This document shows positions 15,427 to 22,116 of a stretch of DNA of 22,735 bases, one piece after another. Numbering within the stretch: position 1 is the stretch's first letter; each line of letters begins with the position of its first letter. The notes under the pieces are model-generated. The model saw only the letters and a list, made by a program, of their open reading frames with translations, did no database searches and was not told the origin of the DNA. The stretch comes from CAYRUP01 sp964578975 (lineage in GTDB: Bacteria; Pseudomonadota; Gammaproteobacteria; DSM-16500). The stretch is from assembly GCA_964578975.1 (NCBI GenBank), contig CAZOFA010000035.1:1-22735 (forward strand), in the 5' to 3' direction. The position numbers were made by a program, and so were the translations under genes.

Positions 15427-15693
15427 TCATTCATAAACTTCTTTCCGATGCCCTACTCGTACGACAAGAATAAGAAGTGCATCATCGTTTATTTGGCAAA
15501 CAATACGAAAGTCTTCAATGCGGTAACGCCATAAACCAAATTTATCATAGGATAGAGGCTTACCAGATATGCGTGGATTTTCTAATGGTGAGATACGAAG
15601 GGTTAAAAACTTAAGGATCTTTTTCTGGATAGATTTATCTAATTTTTTAAATTGCTTAAGAGCGCTAGCATTAAACTTTATCGTCCAAACCAA
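15427..15693 (-). CDS. RelE/ParE-family toxin of a type II toxin-antitoxin pair
   Basis: The product is 88 residues if it starts at the TTG at 15693, which has AGGAG 7 bases upstream. An ATG at 15708 lacks such a site. The sequence has the RelE/StbE pattern: an N-terminal WTIKFNASALKQFKKLD strand-helix, a central LWRYRIEDFRIVCQI strand pair, and the ending VVRVGHRKEVY. RelE-type toxins cut mRNA in the ribosome A site. The Arg- and His-containing C-terminus fits this, but the target is not proven. It overlaps the antitoxin gene by 23 bases. The rpmH promoter begins 5 bases beyond its stop. Confidence 0.85.
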   Translation of the reverse strand: MVWTIKFNASALKQFKKLDKSIQKKILKFLTLRISPLENPRISGKPLSYDKFGLWRYRIEDFRIVCQINDDALLILVVRVGHRKEVYE

Positions 15694-15931
15694 TCTCTTT
15701 CTCCTCATCTTTTGTCAAACCGATTTCACGAGCAACTTCAGCTATTGAGTAATTGCGTCCTTTTTCTTCTAAAGCTTGTAGTGCTAAATAGGTATCTTCT
15801 ACTTCTTCCAAGTAATTCATGAGCGCTTCTCTTATGTAAAAAGATTTAGAGCGATGCGTTTTGCGAGCAAGCATAGTGAGTCTTTGATCAAGCTCTACAG
15901 GTACTTTAACAGGCAGTGCTTTATAGGCCAT
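15671..15931 (-). CDS. ribbon-helix-helix antitoxin (RelB/CopG-like)
   Basis: The 86-residue protein begins MAYKALPVKVPVELDQRL, a ribbon strand followed by two helices (SKSFYIREALMNYLEE), typical of MetJ/Arc/CopG DNA-binding antitoxins. The acidic C-terminal half, ending KDEEKEIGLDDKV, would wrap and neutralise the toxin. The ribosome binding site GAGGTG lies 5-6 bases before the ATG. The gene precedes and overlaps the toxin, the usual order. Upstream TATATAC repeats probably form its own operator. Confidence 0.85.
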   Translation of the reverse strand: MAYKALPVKVPVELDQRLTMLARKTHRSKSFYIREALMNYLEEVEDTYLALQALEEKGRNYSIAEVAREIGLTKDEEKEIGLDDKV

Positions 15932-15953
15932 ATTTCACCTCGAGTAATACTTA

Positions 15954-15980
15954 TATATACCAGTATATACCAATATATAC
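15954..15980. promoter_or_regulatory. candidate toxin-antitoxin operator, 10-bp-periodic TATATAC repeats
   Basis: TATATACC or a close variant starts at 15954, 15964 and 15974, exactly one helical turn apart. TATATAC-CA-GTATATA (15954-15969) is also a perfect inverted repeat. It lies 23 bases upstream of the antitoxin start, where ribbon-helix-helix antitoxins usually bind to repress their own promoter. Confidence 0.5.
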
Positions 15981-16040
15981 TTTAGATCTACTTCAACCTG
16001 TAGGCCATTTTTCCTTTAAGCCCCGCGCTAATCAACATAA

Positions 16041-16269
16041 CTCTTTTATATATATTCTTTCTTATTTTTCTTTTTATATAGGTGGGGATTTTCTGTGGAA
16101 AACCATGTTTTCATTAATATATTCATCATGTTATGGATGTATTACTCTGTGGATTACTTGAGCGCTGGGTGTGTGAAACATGGGTATCATCTGGGATAAA
16201 ATAGGGGGGTGGTTGTTTTACCCCGCTTTTGCACAGACAATGCAGAGCTTAACGGATAGGTTATTGACA
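16041..16269. other. gene-free AT-rich region, candidate replication origin (oriC)
   Basis: Positions 15932-16289 hold no convincing gene. An AT-only-like stretch (16041-16080) could unwind. It is followed by four sites each one mismatch from the DnaA box TTATNCACA (either strand): TGTGGAAAA at 16094, TGTGGATTA at 16148, TTTTGCACA at 16227 and TTATTGACA at 16261. The location next to rpmH-rnpA, with flanking genes reading away on both sides, matches the usual gammaproteobacterial oriC neighbourhood. dnaA and dnaN are not adjacent, however, so it may instead be a relic. Confidence 0.45.
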
Positions 16270-16289
16270 GGTTGTTGAGATAAAAATAT

Positions 16290-17555
16290 ATGCAGCGTAA
16301 TTTACAAGATTGGGTGGAACATATCAAAAAACAGCACAGACAATCCATGGATCTGGGATTGGAACGCGTTAAAACCGTGGCCAAGCGCTTGAATTTATTA
16401 AACCCTCATCACCCCATCCTCATCGTGGGCGGAACCAATGGCAAAGGCTCAACGGTCGCAGGACTGGAAGCAGTTTATTTGGCCGCGGGTTACAAAGTCG
16501 GTGCGTTCACCTCACCCTATCTTTATCGATTTAATGAATTAGTGCGTATTGAGGGCGAGAATGCTTCAGATGAAGATTTTATTCGTGCATTTGAAAAAAT
16601 CGAACAAGCACGCGCGGATATCACACTGACGCAATTTGAATTTGATACCTTAGCCGCGCTTTATCTATTCCGTGAACACCAATTGGATGTTGGCATTTTG
16701 GAAGTGGGATTAGGCGGACGCTTAGATGCCGTGAATATGATTGATGCCGATGTGTCGGTGGTCACCAGCATTGCCATTGATCATGCCGATTGGTTGGGCG
16801 ATACGCGCGATAAAATTGCCATCGAAAAAGCCGGTATTTTTCGTTCGGGCAAACCTGCAGTGTGTGGTGATATCGATCCACCGGTGTCGCTGCAAAAGTT
16901 TGCGACGGAGAATTTCGTTCCATTATTTCGTCAAGGCCAACAATTTGGTTTTGAACAGCAGTCATCGACGTGGACATGGTGGAGTGAAAAAAAACGTTTA
17001 AAAAATCTGCCTCTGCCACAGTTGATGTTACAAAACATGTCGTCGGTGTTGATGGTAGTTGAACTCATGCAAGAAAAATTATCGGTTAAACGTGAAGCCA
17101 TCGATCAAGCGATGAGAGAGGTTCATTTAGCTGGGCGCATTCAAATTATTCCTGGCGACGTAACAACAATTTTAGATGTGTCGCACAACCCAGCGGCCGC
17201 TTTTTATTTAGAAAATTTTTTAAAACAAAATCCGGGTGTTGGCAAATCGCGCGCGGTTTTTTCTATGTTAGCCGATAAAGATATCATTGGAACGATCGCG
17301 ATGCTGCAAGAAGAGATTGATGAATGGTACATTGCACCGTTGTCGGTCGAACGCGGCGCTTCATTATCGATGTTAGAATATTGTTTTCGTACGCGCTCAA
17401 TCGATGCGGTTTTTACTTTTCCTTCGATTAAAAATGCGTATGCAGCGGCAAATAAAGCATCCGAAAAAAATGATCGGATTGTGGTGTTTGGTTCGTTTTA
17501 TACGGTGGCGGATGTGTATGATGTGTCATTCCCGCGTAGGCGGGAATCTATCTGA
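16290..17555 (+). CDS. folC: bifunctional dihydrofolate synthase / folylpolyglutamate synthase
   Basis: The 421-residue protein adds glutamate to dihydropteroate and to tetrahydrofolate. The ATP-binding loop GGTNGKGST is at residues 47-55. The Mur-ligase-like features LEVGLGGRLDAVN, SIAIDHADWLG and EKAGIFR, then DVSHNP and VFGSFYTVADV, are all family signatures. After VADVYDV, the last nine residues (SFPRRRESI) are encoded by a palindromic repeat rather than by native sequence. The 3' end overlaps the convergent folKP gene by 30 bases. The start lacks a strong ribosome binding site. It lies next to the candidate origin and faces the folate operon on the other strand. Confidence 0.92.
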   Translation: MQRNLQDWVEHIKKQHRQSMDLGLERVKTVAKRLNLLNPHHPILIVGGTNGKGSTVAGLEAVYLAAGYKVGAFTSPYLYRFNELVRIEGENASDEDFIRAFEKIEQARADITLTQFEFDTLAALYLFREHQLDVGILEVGLGGRLDAVNMIDADVSVVTSIAIDHADWLGDTRDKIAIEKAGIFRSGKPAVCGDIDPPVSLQKFATENFVPLFRQGQQFGFEQQSSTWTWWSEKKRLKNLPLPQLMLQNMSSVLMVVELMQEKLSVKREAIDQAMREVHLAGRIQIIPGDVTTILDVSHNPAAAFYLENFLKQNPGVGKSRAVFSMLADKDIIGTIAMLQEEIDEWYIAPLSVERGASLSMLEYCFRTRSIDAVFTFPSIKNAYAAANKASEKNDRIVVFGSFYTVADVYDVSFPRRRESI

Positions 17556-17582
17556 ATGGGTTCCCGCCTGCGCGGGAATGAC
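17525..17582. repeat. 58-bp palindromic repeat providing C-termini of both folC and folKP
   Basis: The element is an inverted repeat starting GTCATTCCCGCG and ending CGCGGGAATGAC. Its arms are about 24 bp with two differences, and each arm is itself a small hairpin (TTCCCGC...GCGGGAA). Read on the plus strand it encodes the last nine residues and stop of FolC. Read on the minus strand it encodes the last 18 residues of FolKP (VIPAQAGTH..., a tail typical of such repeats). It may also act as a bidirectional terminator. Confidence 0.9.
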
Positions 17583-18896
17583 ATGTAGTGCAGATTTGGC
17601 CTTAAACATCCGCGCATGCATTCCTACATTATGCACGCGTAAATAATCAATTTGTTTTTCGCATAAAAAAAGTGAAAGCGTTGCGGTTTCAATATCACGC
17701 TCCGCAAAAGTTTTATCAGTAAACTGCCCGAGAAAAATTTTGCGTGAATGACCCACTAATAATCGTGTACCCAATTCACGAAAACGTTCGATATTTTTTA
17801 ACAGTGCGAGCGATTGCTCGGCATTTTTGCCAAAACCAATACCAACATCAAAAATAATTCTTTTCTCTGAAATATTGTTCTGTGATATTTCGTCTAAGCG
17901 TTTTTTTGCCCACTCTAAAACAAGATCCACAGGATTTTTATCACGCGGTAAAATTTTTTTTCGATCCACCGGAATGCCAAGATGATGCATGAGCACAATA
18001 TCACACGTGTTTTCGCTTAACAGCTCACGCATTTTAATATCATCTAAACCACTCACATCATTAATCCAATTAACCCCTAATTCCAACGCTTTTTGCGCGA
18101 CATCGGCATGGCGTGTATCGACACTTATTTTGGGTGCAAGCGCCGAGGTCGACGTGAGAATGGCAGACAGCACGGGTTCTAATCGTCGCCACTCTTCTTC
18201 CGCTGAAATCGCTTGCGCGTTTGGATTAGTCGCCTCAGCACCGATATCAATAATTTCTGCACCGGCAACGACCAATTTTTTTAATTGTTCGACCGCGTGC
18301 GCAACATTTTCATATTGCCCGCCATCCGAAAAAGAATCCGGTGTCACATTAATAATGCCAACCAGTTGTGGCGTATCAATGCGCTGCGCAATTTGCCGTG
18401 CATGCAAAGGCGCCTCACCGGTAAAACGTGAGCCAAAACGCTCGGCCAATTCCGCGGCGGTTTTTGTTTGTCCCGGATAAATCCAAAAAGGTGCGACATC
18501 TGATAATGGCCATAAAGCAAAAGGACGTTCCAGTAAATGTTCATGCGGAATATGCAATTTTTCAGTATAAAGTTGCAAATCATCCCACGCTAATAAATCA
18601 ATATCGATCACACGCGGTCCCCAATCTTTACTTGGTGTGCGCCCCACTTTTTTCTCAATCGCTTTGACATGCTGCAATAATTCAAGTGGTTCAAGCGTCG
18701 TCTGCGCGCGCAATGCTAAATTTAAATAAGGTAAATCCGCTGCAGTCGGTGCGTTATCCGCGACGAGCGCATCTGAAATATAAACCGGAGAAATTTGTTC
18801 GACATAAAAATCAGGAATTTTTTTTAGATAATCTAAAGCAAGACGCAAATGGGCTAAACGATCACCTAAATTTGAACCCAAACCCAAGATGACCAT
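17526..18896 (-). CDS. folKP: FolK-FolP fusion: HPPK / dihydropteroate synthase
   Basis: The 456-residue protein joins two consecutive folate enzymes. Residues 1-~160 are 6-hydroxymethyl-dihydropterin pyrophosphokinase (GLGSNLGDR at 5-13, GPRVIDIDLLAWDD at 93-106, PHEHLLERPFALWPL). Residues ~175-438 are dihydropteroate synthase: INVTPDSFSDGG at 182-193, ISVDTR, INDVSG, GIGFGK at 352-357, HSRK and LRVHNV. Some usually conserved positions differ: IGAEATNP rather than IGGESTRP, DVGIGFG rather than DPGIGFG, and VGHSRK rather than VGLSRK. Francisella is known to have a similar fusion. The final 18 residues come from a palindromic repeat. It follows folB by 6 bases, with GAGGAA as ribosome binding site. 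Confidence 0.92.
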   Translation of the reverse strand: MVILGLGSNLGDRLAHLRLALDYLKKIPDFYVEQISPVYISDALVADNAPTAADLPYLNLALRAQTTLEPLELLQHVKAIEKKVGRTPSKDWGPRVIDIDLLAWDDLQLYTEKLHIPHEHLLERPFALWPLSDVAPFWIYPGQTKTAAELAERFGSRFTGEAPLHARQIAQRIDTPQLVGIINVTPDSFSDGGQYENVAHAVEQLKKLVVAGAEIIDIGAEATNPNAQAISAEEEWRRLEPVLSAILTSTSALAPKISVDTRHADVAQKALELGVNWINDVSGLDDIKMRELLSENTCDIVLMHHLGIPVDRKKILPRDKNPVDLVLEWAKKRLDEISQNNISEKRIIFDVGIGFGKNAEQSLALLKNIERFRELGTRLLVGHSRKIFLGQFTDKTFAERDIETATLSLFLCEKQIDYLRVHNVGMHARMFKAKSALHVIPAQAGTHSDRFPPTRE

Positions 18897-18902
18897 GTTG
18901 CT

Positions 18903-19265
18903 TTATTCCTCATCGCTATAACAGAATGTCACACCACGCGTTAAATTTAAAATAGCCGGTTTTTTTGTGATACAAATTTCGACGGCGATTTCTTTGGCCA
19001 CCTCTTGTTTAATCGCACGATGAATTTCATAGCCTAAATGTTCTAACAAACGAAAATTACGCGTTGCCACACTTGTTTTTATCACACTCACCAAATGATC
19101 ATAACAATACGTATCTTCTAATTGATCCGTGCTGCACGCGTTGGGCGGTGTTTTGAAATGCAGTGTGACATCGAGTGTAACGATTTGTTGTTTGATGCGT
19201 TCACCTTGCGGCCAACCTAAATTTACACTGAGCTCAAGACCATTTAACGTAATATGATTTTTCAT
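18903..19265 (-). CDS. folB: dihydroneopterin aldolase
   Basis: The 120-residue protein makes 6-hydroxymethyl-dihydropterin, the substrate of the FolK domain encoded next. It shows family features: LNGLELSVNLGWPQGER at the N-terminus with a Glu, a TDQLEDTYCYDHL segment, FRLLEHLGYEIH, and a late Lys in ITKKPAI matching the catalytic lysine region. Its start forms an ATGA overlap with the stop of the upstream aldo/keto reductase. The mature sequence diverges from E. coli FolB but is normal in length. Confidence 0.87.
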   Translation of the reverse strand: MKNHITLNGLELSVNLGWPQGERIKQQIVTLDVTLHFKTPPNACSTDQLEDTYCYDHLVSVIKTSVATRNFRLLEHLGYEIHRAIKQEVAKEIAVEICITKKPAILNLTRGVTFCYSDEE

Positions 19266-20200
19266 TTTAATATTTTATCAATCCTCGCCATTAGCTCCGG
19301 CGTTAAAGCGGATTTTATTTCCACCGCTTCTAAGTTTTCTATTAATTGTTCTTTCTTCGAAGCACCTGTGATGACCGTACTCACATGCGGATTTTTCAGG
19401 CACCAGGCGATCGCTAATTGTGCTGTGGTACAACTTAAATTATCGGCAATTTTAGAGATTTCTTTAACTTTTGCAACTTGCTGTTGAAAATTCGCGGGAA
19501 TCAACCAAGCTTCCTTATCCAGTCGACTATCGGGCGGAATGCCGTGATCATATTTTCCCGATAAAATGCCAGAGGCCAGTGGACTCCAAATTGTGGTGCC
19601 TAAACCATAGCGTTCAAATAATGGTAAATAATCTTTTTCTAAATGATCGCGAAAAAACATATTATATTTGGGTTGTTCCATGGAGGGTTTGATGCAACCC
19701 AGCTGCTCCGCAATTTTAAAAGCGCTTTCAATATCTTTTGCCTTCCACTCTGATGTTCCCCAATACAGCACGTAACCTTGGCGCACTAAATAATCCATGG
19801 CTAACACCGTTTCTTCGATCGGGGTGTCGGCATCGGGTCGATGACAAAAAAGCAAATCAACATAATCCAGTTGCAAACGACGTAATGAATTGCGCGTACC
19901 TTCTAATAAATGTTTACGCGATAATCCGGTATCATTCGGCCCATTGCCACCCCAAAAAAGTTTCGTCGAAATCACCACATCTTCACGACGAAAATCTTTC
20001 AGCGCTTTTCCCATTAACACTTCCGCTTCACCATGCGCATAACCTTCTGCCGTATCAAAAAAATTAATGCCGTGATCAAAACCAACATGCATAAATTCTC
20101 TGATTGCATTGGCATCTAATTGTTTCGCAAACGTAATCCATGAACCAAATGACACTTCACTGACTTTGATGCCAGCACGACCGAGTTTATTATATTGCAT
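19262..20200 (-). CDS. aldo/keto reductase (potassium channel beta-subunit-like)
   Basis: The 312-residue protein is an NADPH-dependent oxidoreductase with a TIM barrel. The catalytic tetrad is Asp49 and Tyr54 (FFDTAEGY), Lys80 (VISTKLFWGG) and His120 (LLFCHRPD). The later SPLASGILSGKY and TGASKKEQLIENL segments, binding the nucleotide phosphate, fit the KCNAB/YghZ subgroup. The substrate is unknown. It is coupled to folB by an ATGA overlap and overlaps the upstream gene by 11 bases, so it is in the folate transcription unit, but a folate role is only inferred from position. AAGGA lies about 11 bases before the ATG. Confidence 0.9.
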   Translation of the reverse strand: MQYNKLGRAGIKVSEVSFGSWITFAKQLDANAIREFMHVGFDHGINFFDTAEGYAHGEAEVLMGKALKDFRREDVVISTKLFWGGNGPNDTGLSRKHLLEGTRNSLRRLQLDYVDLLFCHRPDADTPIEETVLAMDYLVRQGYVLYWGTSEWKAKDIESAFKIAEQLGCIKPSMEQPKYNMFFRDHLEKDYLPLFERYGLGTTIWSPLASGILSGKYDHGIPPDSRLDKEAWLIPANFQQQVAKVKEISKIADNLSCTTAQLAIAWCLKNPHVSTVITGASKKEQLIENLEAVEIKSALTPELMARIDKILK

Positions 20201-21542
20201 GGGTTGATTTTCCTTGCGAAGGTGTCTGCGCCGATGTTATCACGGATTTTGCACGATTTTGTTTGGTGTTAGCAATATCGATGATGTCCTTATAAATTTT
20301 TGCGATGGGTGGTTTTGGGAATTGAGTGGAACAGACAATTCTGTAAAACGGATCCACCACCGGCATGATGTCTTGAAGAAACTGGTTTATTAATTGAGGG
20401 CGCATAAAATCCATATTGTTTGCGAAATCTTTTTCTAATTGAAGATACCGCAAAACCACTTTTTTTAAAGTATACATATTTTCGATGATCTGGAGTTTTC
20501 TTGCCTCAGATGGAGTTCGATCAAATTCTTGTTCTGCAGCCATCGTATGAGTCGTGACAACTTGCCCGATGGGGCTAAATTGCACGCGCATTTGCAACAT
20601 GGCAAAAACGCTGTATCTGAAAGGAGCTAACGCCATATGTTCATTCGCTGGATGTTTTTTTATATCCGGCCAAAGCAGCATATTGGCATTTTGAGCGGTC
20701 ACGTATTGGAAAGTACTATTGTTTAAATCACAAATGTAAAAATAATAAAAATTTCTAATTTTATTAAAATAATCATGCTCGACGAGACCCTCACCGCGTA
20801 GCGCAGGAGTACTATTCGTCACGGGATTATTATTAATATAATGCAAGAAAAAACTGGTGACATTGCTTGGAAATAATGCTGCATTTTTTAATCCATACAG
20901 ATAAAGAGGTTCGAGAAGATCTTTATAATGATCATCCAACAACTGATAAGTAATATTTGCGTTTGGATGTTGCTTGGCAATTTTATGCGTTTGCATTAAA
21001 ACGAGAGTTAGTTTCGAAGGATCGATCAACGTTTTGGCGCACGAATCAGCCCAAGAGGTATCCCGCTCCTTGTCTTTTCCCGCAATTAAATCGAAATGAT
21101 AACCGTACGGCCGGTGAGAAATATCATCAACGACTAGGTATTCATCTAATTCAACGCGCGGTATGGGAATAGCCGCATCTTTTTCATCTGCAAGCGCATC
21201 ATTCACTGCCTTGGTAATTTTTCTCAATGCCGCACAATAGTAAGGCATATCCCAGTGCACGCGACTCGAATAAATTTCTATCGCCGGGTCTTGACGCGTT
21301 GAGCCGGAAATAATATAGGCCTTATCATATTTTTTGCTGGCCAGTGTTGCTTTGATATGCGCTATTAAGGGTTGATTTGTTTCTAGTAAAACTTGGTCAT
21401 CATCGGCTATATTTTCTCTTAGCCATACCTTTGAACCATCCGCTGAAGTGATTTGTTGACCTTCACGAAAATGCTTACCGAATACCGCACCATCTCCATC
21501 GATTGAGAAATAAATAATTTCTAATTCATCCTGTGTCGGCAT
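20190..21542 (-). CDS. unknown 450-residue protein with HAD-like motifs, possible effector
   Basis: The start at 21542 (MPTQDELEIIYFSIDGDG) is supported by GGAGGAG 7 bases upstream. A longer frame from 21578 has no better site. The N-terminal ~220 residues show a spaced pattern resembling haloacid-dehalogenase motifs: a strand ending FSIDGDG (Asp15, Asp17), a strand YIISGST (79-82, motif II-like Ser/Thr), a Lys in DPSKL, and a strand ending LLDD (203-204, motif IV-like). The C-terminal half is helical with no recognised domain and ends in a polar tail. There is no signal peptide or membrane helix. HAD-like proteins of similar layout occur among Legionella and Coxiella effectors, so a Dot/Icm substrate is possible but unproven. 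It overlaps the downstream aldo/keto reductase by 11 bases. Confidence 0.65.
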   Translation of the reverse strand: MPTQDELEIIYFSIDGDGAVFGKHFREGQQITSADGSKVWLRENIADDDQVLLETNQPLIAHIKATLASKKYDKAYIISGSTRQDPAIEIYSSRVHWDMPYYCAALRKITKAVNDALADEKDAAIPIPRVELDEYLVVDDISHRPYGYHFDLIAGKDKERDTSWADSCAKTLIDPSKLTLVLMQTHKIAKQHPNANITYQLLDDHYKDLLEPLYLYGLKNAALFPSNVTSFFLHYINNNPVTNSTPALRGEGLVEHDYFNKIRNFYYFYICDLNNSTFQYVTAQNANMLLWPDIKKHPANEHMALAPFRYSVFAMLQMRVQFSPIGQVVTTHTMAAEQEFDRTPSEARKLQIIENMYTLKKVVLRYLQLEKDFANNMDFMRPQLINQFLQDIMPVVDPFYRIVCSTQFPKPPIAKIYKDIIDIANTKQNRAKSVITSAQTPSQGKSTHAI

Positions 21543-21601
21543 AACCTCGCTCCTCCGGTGAAAACCCATATTACCCACATCGATTTCTTATTGCTACAAT
21601 C

Positions 21602-21620
21602 AGTACAACTGCGGTACTAT
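21602..21620 (+). promoter_or_regulatory. candidate promoter/operator of the Rrf2-suf unit
   Basis: AGTAC (21602-21606) and GTACT (21614-21618) form an inverted repeat with 7 bases between. It overlaps a possible -10 TACTAT (21615-21620). A weak -35, TTGCTA, lies 18 bases before that. An Rrf2-family repressor binding here would autoregulate. The match is suggestive only. Confidence 0.35.
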
Positions 21621-21659
21621 ATCCGACCTTAAAATAAAGAATTTGAAGACCTAAGACCT

Positions 21660-22115
21660 ATGTTACGCATTAGCAAATTGACCGATTATGCCATCGTCAT
21701 TTTAAGCTTCTTTGTGCGGGATCCTCACCAGATCGCCAGTGCCAGAGAAATTGCTGAACGTACGCATATCACCTTACCAACCGTGAGCAAGTTACTGAAA
21801 ATATTATTAGAAGCGGGATTAGTGCAATCCTACCGTGGTACGGGGGGTGGCTATCAATTAGCGTATTCTCCGGATGAAATGACGGTCGCGGATATTGTTT
21901 CTGCCATCGAAGGTCATTTGGCCATGACAGAGTGTTGTTCGAAAAAAAAGACCTGTGTCATCGATTCGTTGTGCGGCATCAAAGGAAACTGGCAGCTCAT
22001 CAATCAAGTCATTTTGACGGCATTGAGCAGTTTAACCTTGCGCGATATGACCAGTCCTTTGCATCGACATCCGCTGGTTTGGAACGGTATACCGATTAAA
22101 GTAACAGGACGATAA
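21660..22115 (+). CDS. Rrf2-family Fe-S-type transcriptional regulator of the SUF operon
   Basis: The 151-residue protein has the Rrf2 winged-helix N-terminus (MLRISKLTDYAIVIL, then ASAREIAERTHITLPTVSKLLK and the wing GTGGGYQLA). Cysteines at 93, 99 and 105 (with an extra Cys92) match the spacing of the IscR [2Fe-2S] ligands. The His found in IscR just after the third Cys is not obvious here (CGIKGN). It likely senses Fe-S status and represses the downstream suf genes and itself. Its stop is one base before the sufB ATG. The ribosome binding site is weak. Confidence 0.9.
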   Translation: MLRISKLTDYAIVILSFFVRDPHQIASAREIAERTHITLPTVSKLLKILLEAGLVQSYRGTGGGYQLAYSPDEMTVADIVSAIEGHLAMTECCSKKKTCVIDSLCGIKGNWQLINQVILTALSSLTLRDMTSPLHRHPLVWNGIPIKVTGR

Positions 22116-22116
22116 C

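Noticed and set aside
15951..15990. Short TATATAC repeats considered as a CRISPR array
   Set aside because: Units are 7-10 bp with no spacers of CRISPR length and no cas genes. Position fits an antitoxin operator.
15916..16161. An 81-residue plus-strand frame in the candidate origin region
   Set aside because: It is low-complexity Phe/Tyr/Ile-rich sequence from an AT-rich tract, with no ribosome binding site, overlapping repeats and DnaA-box-like sites.
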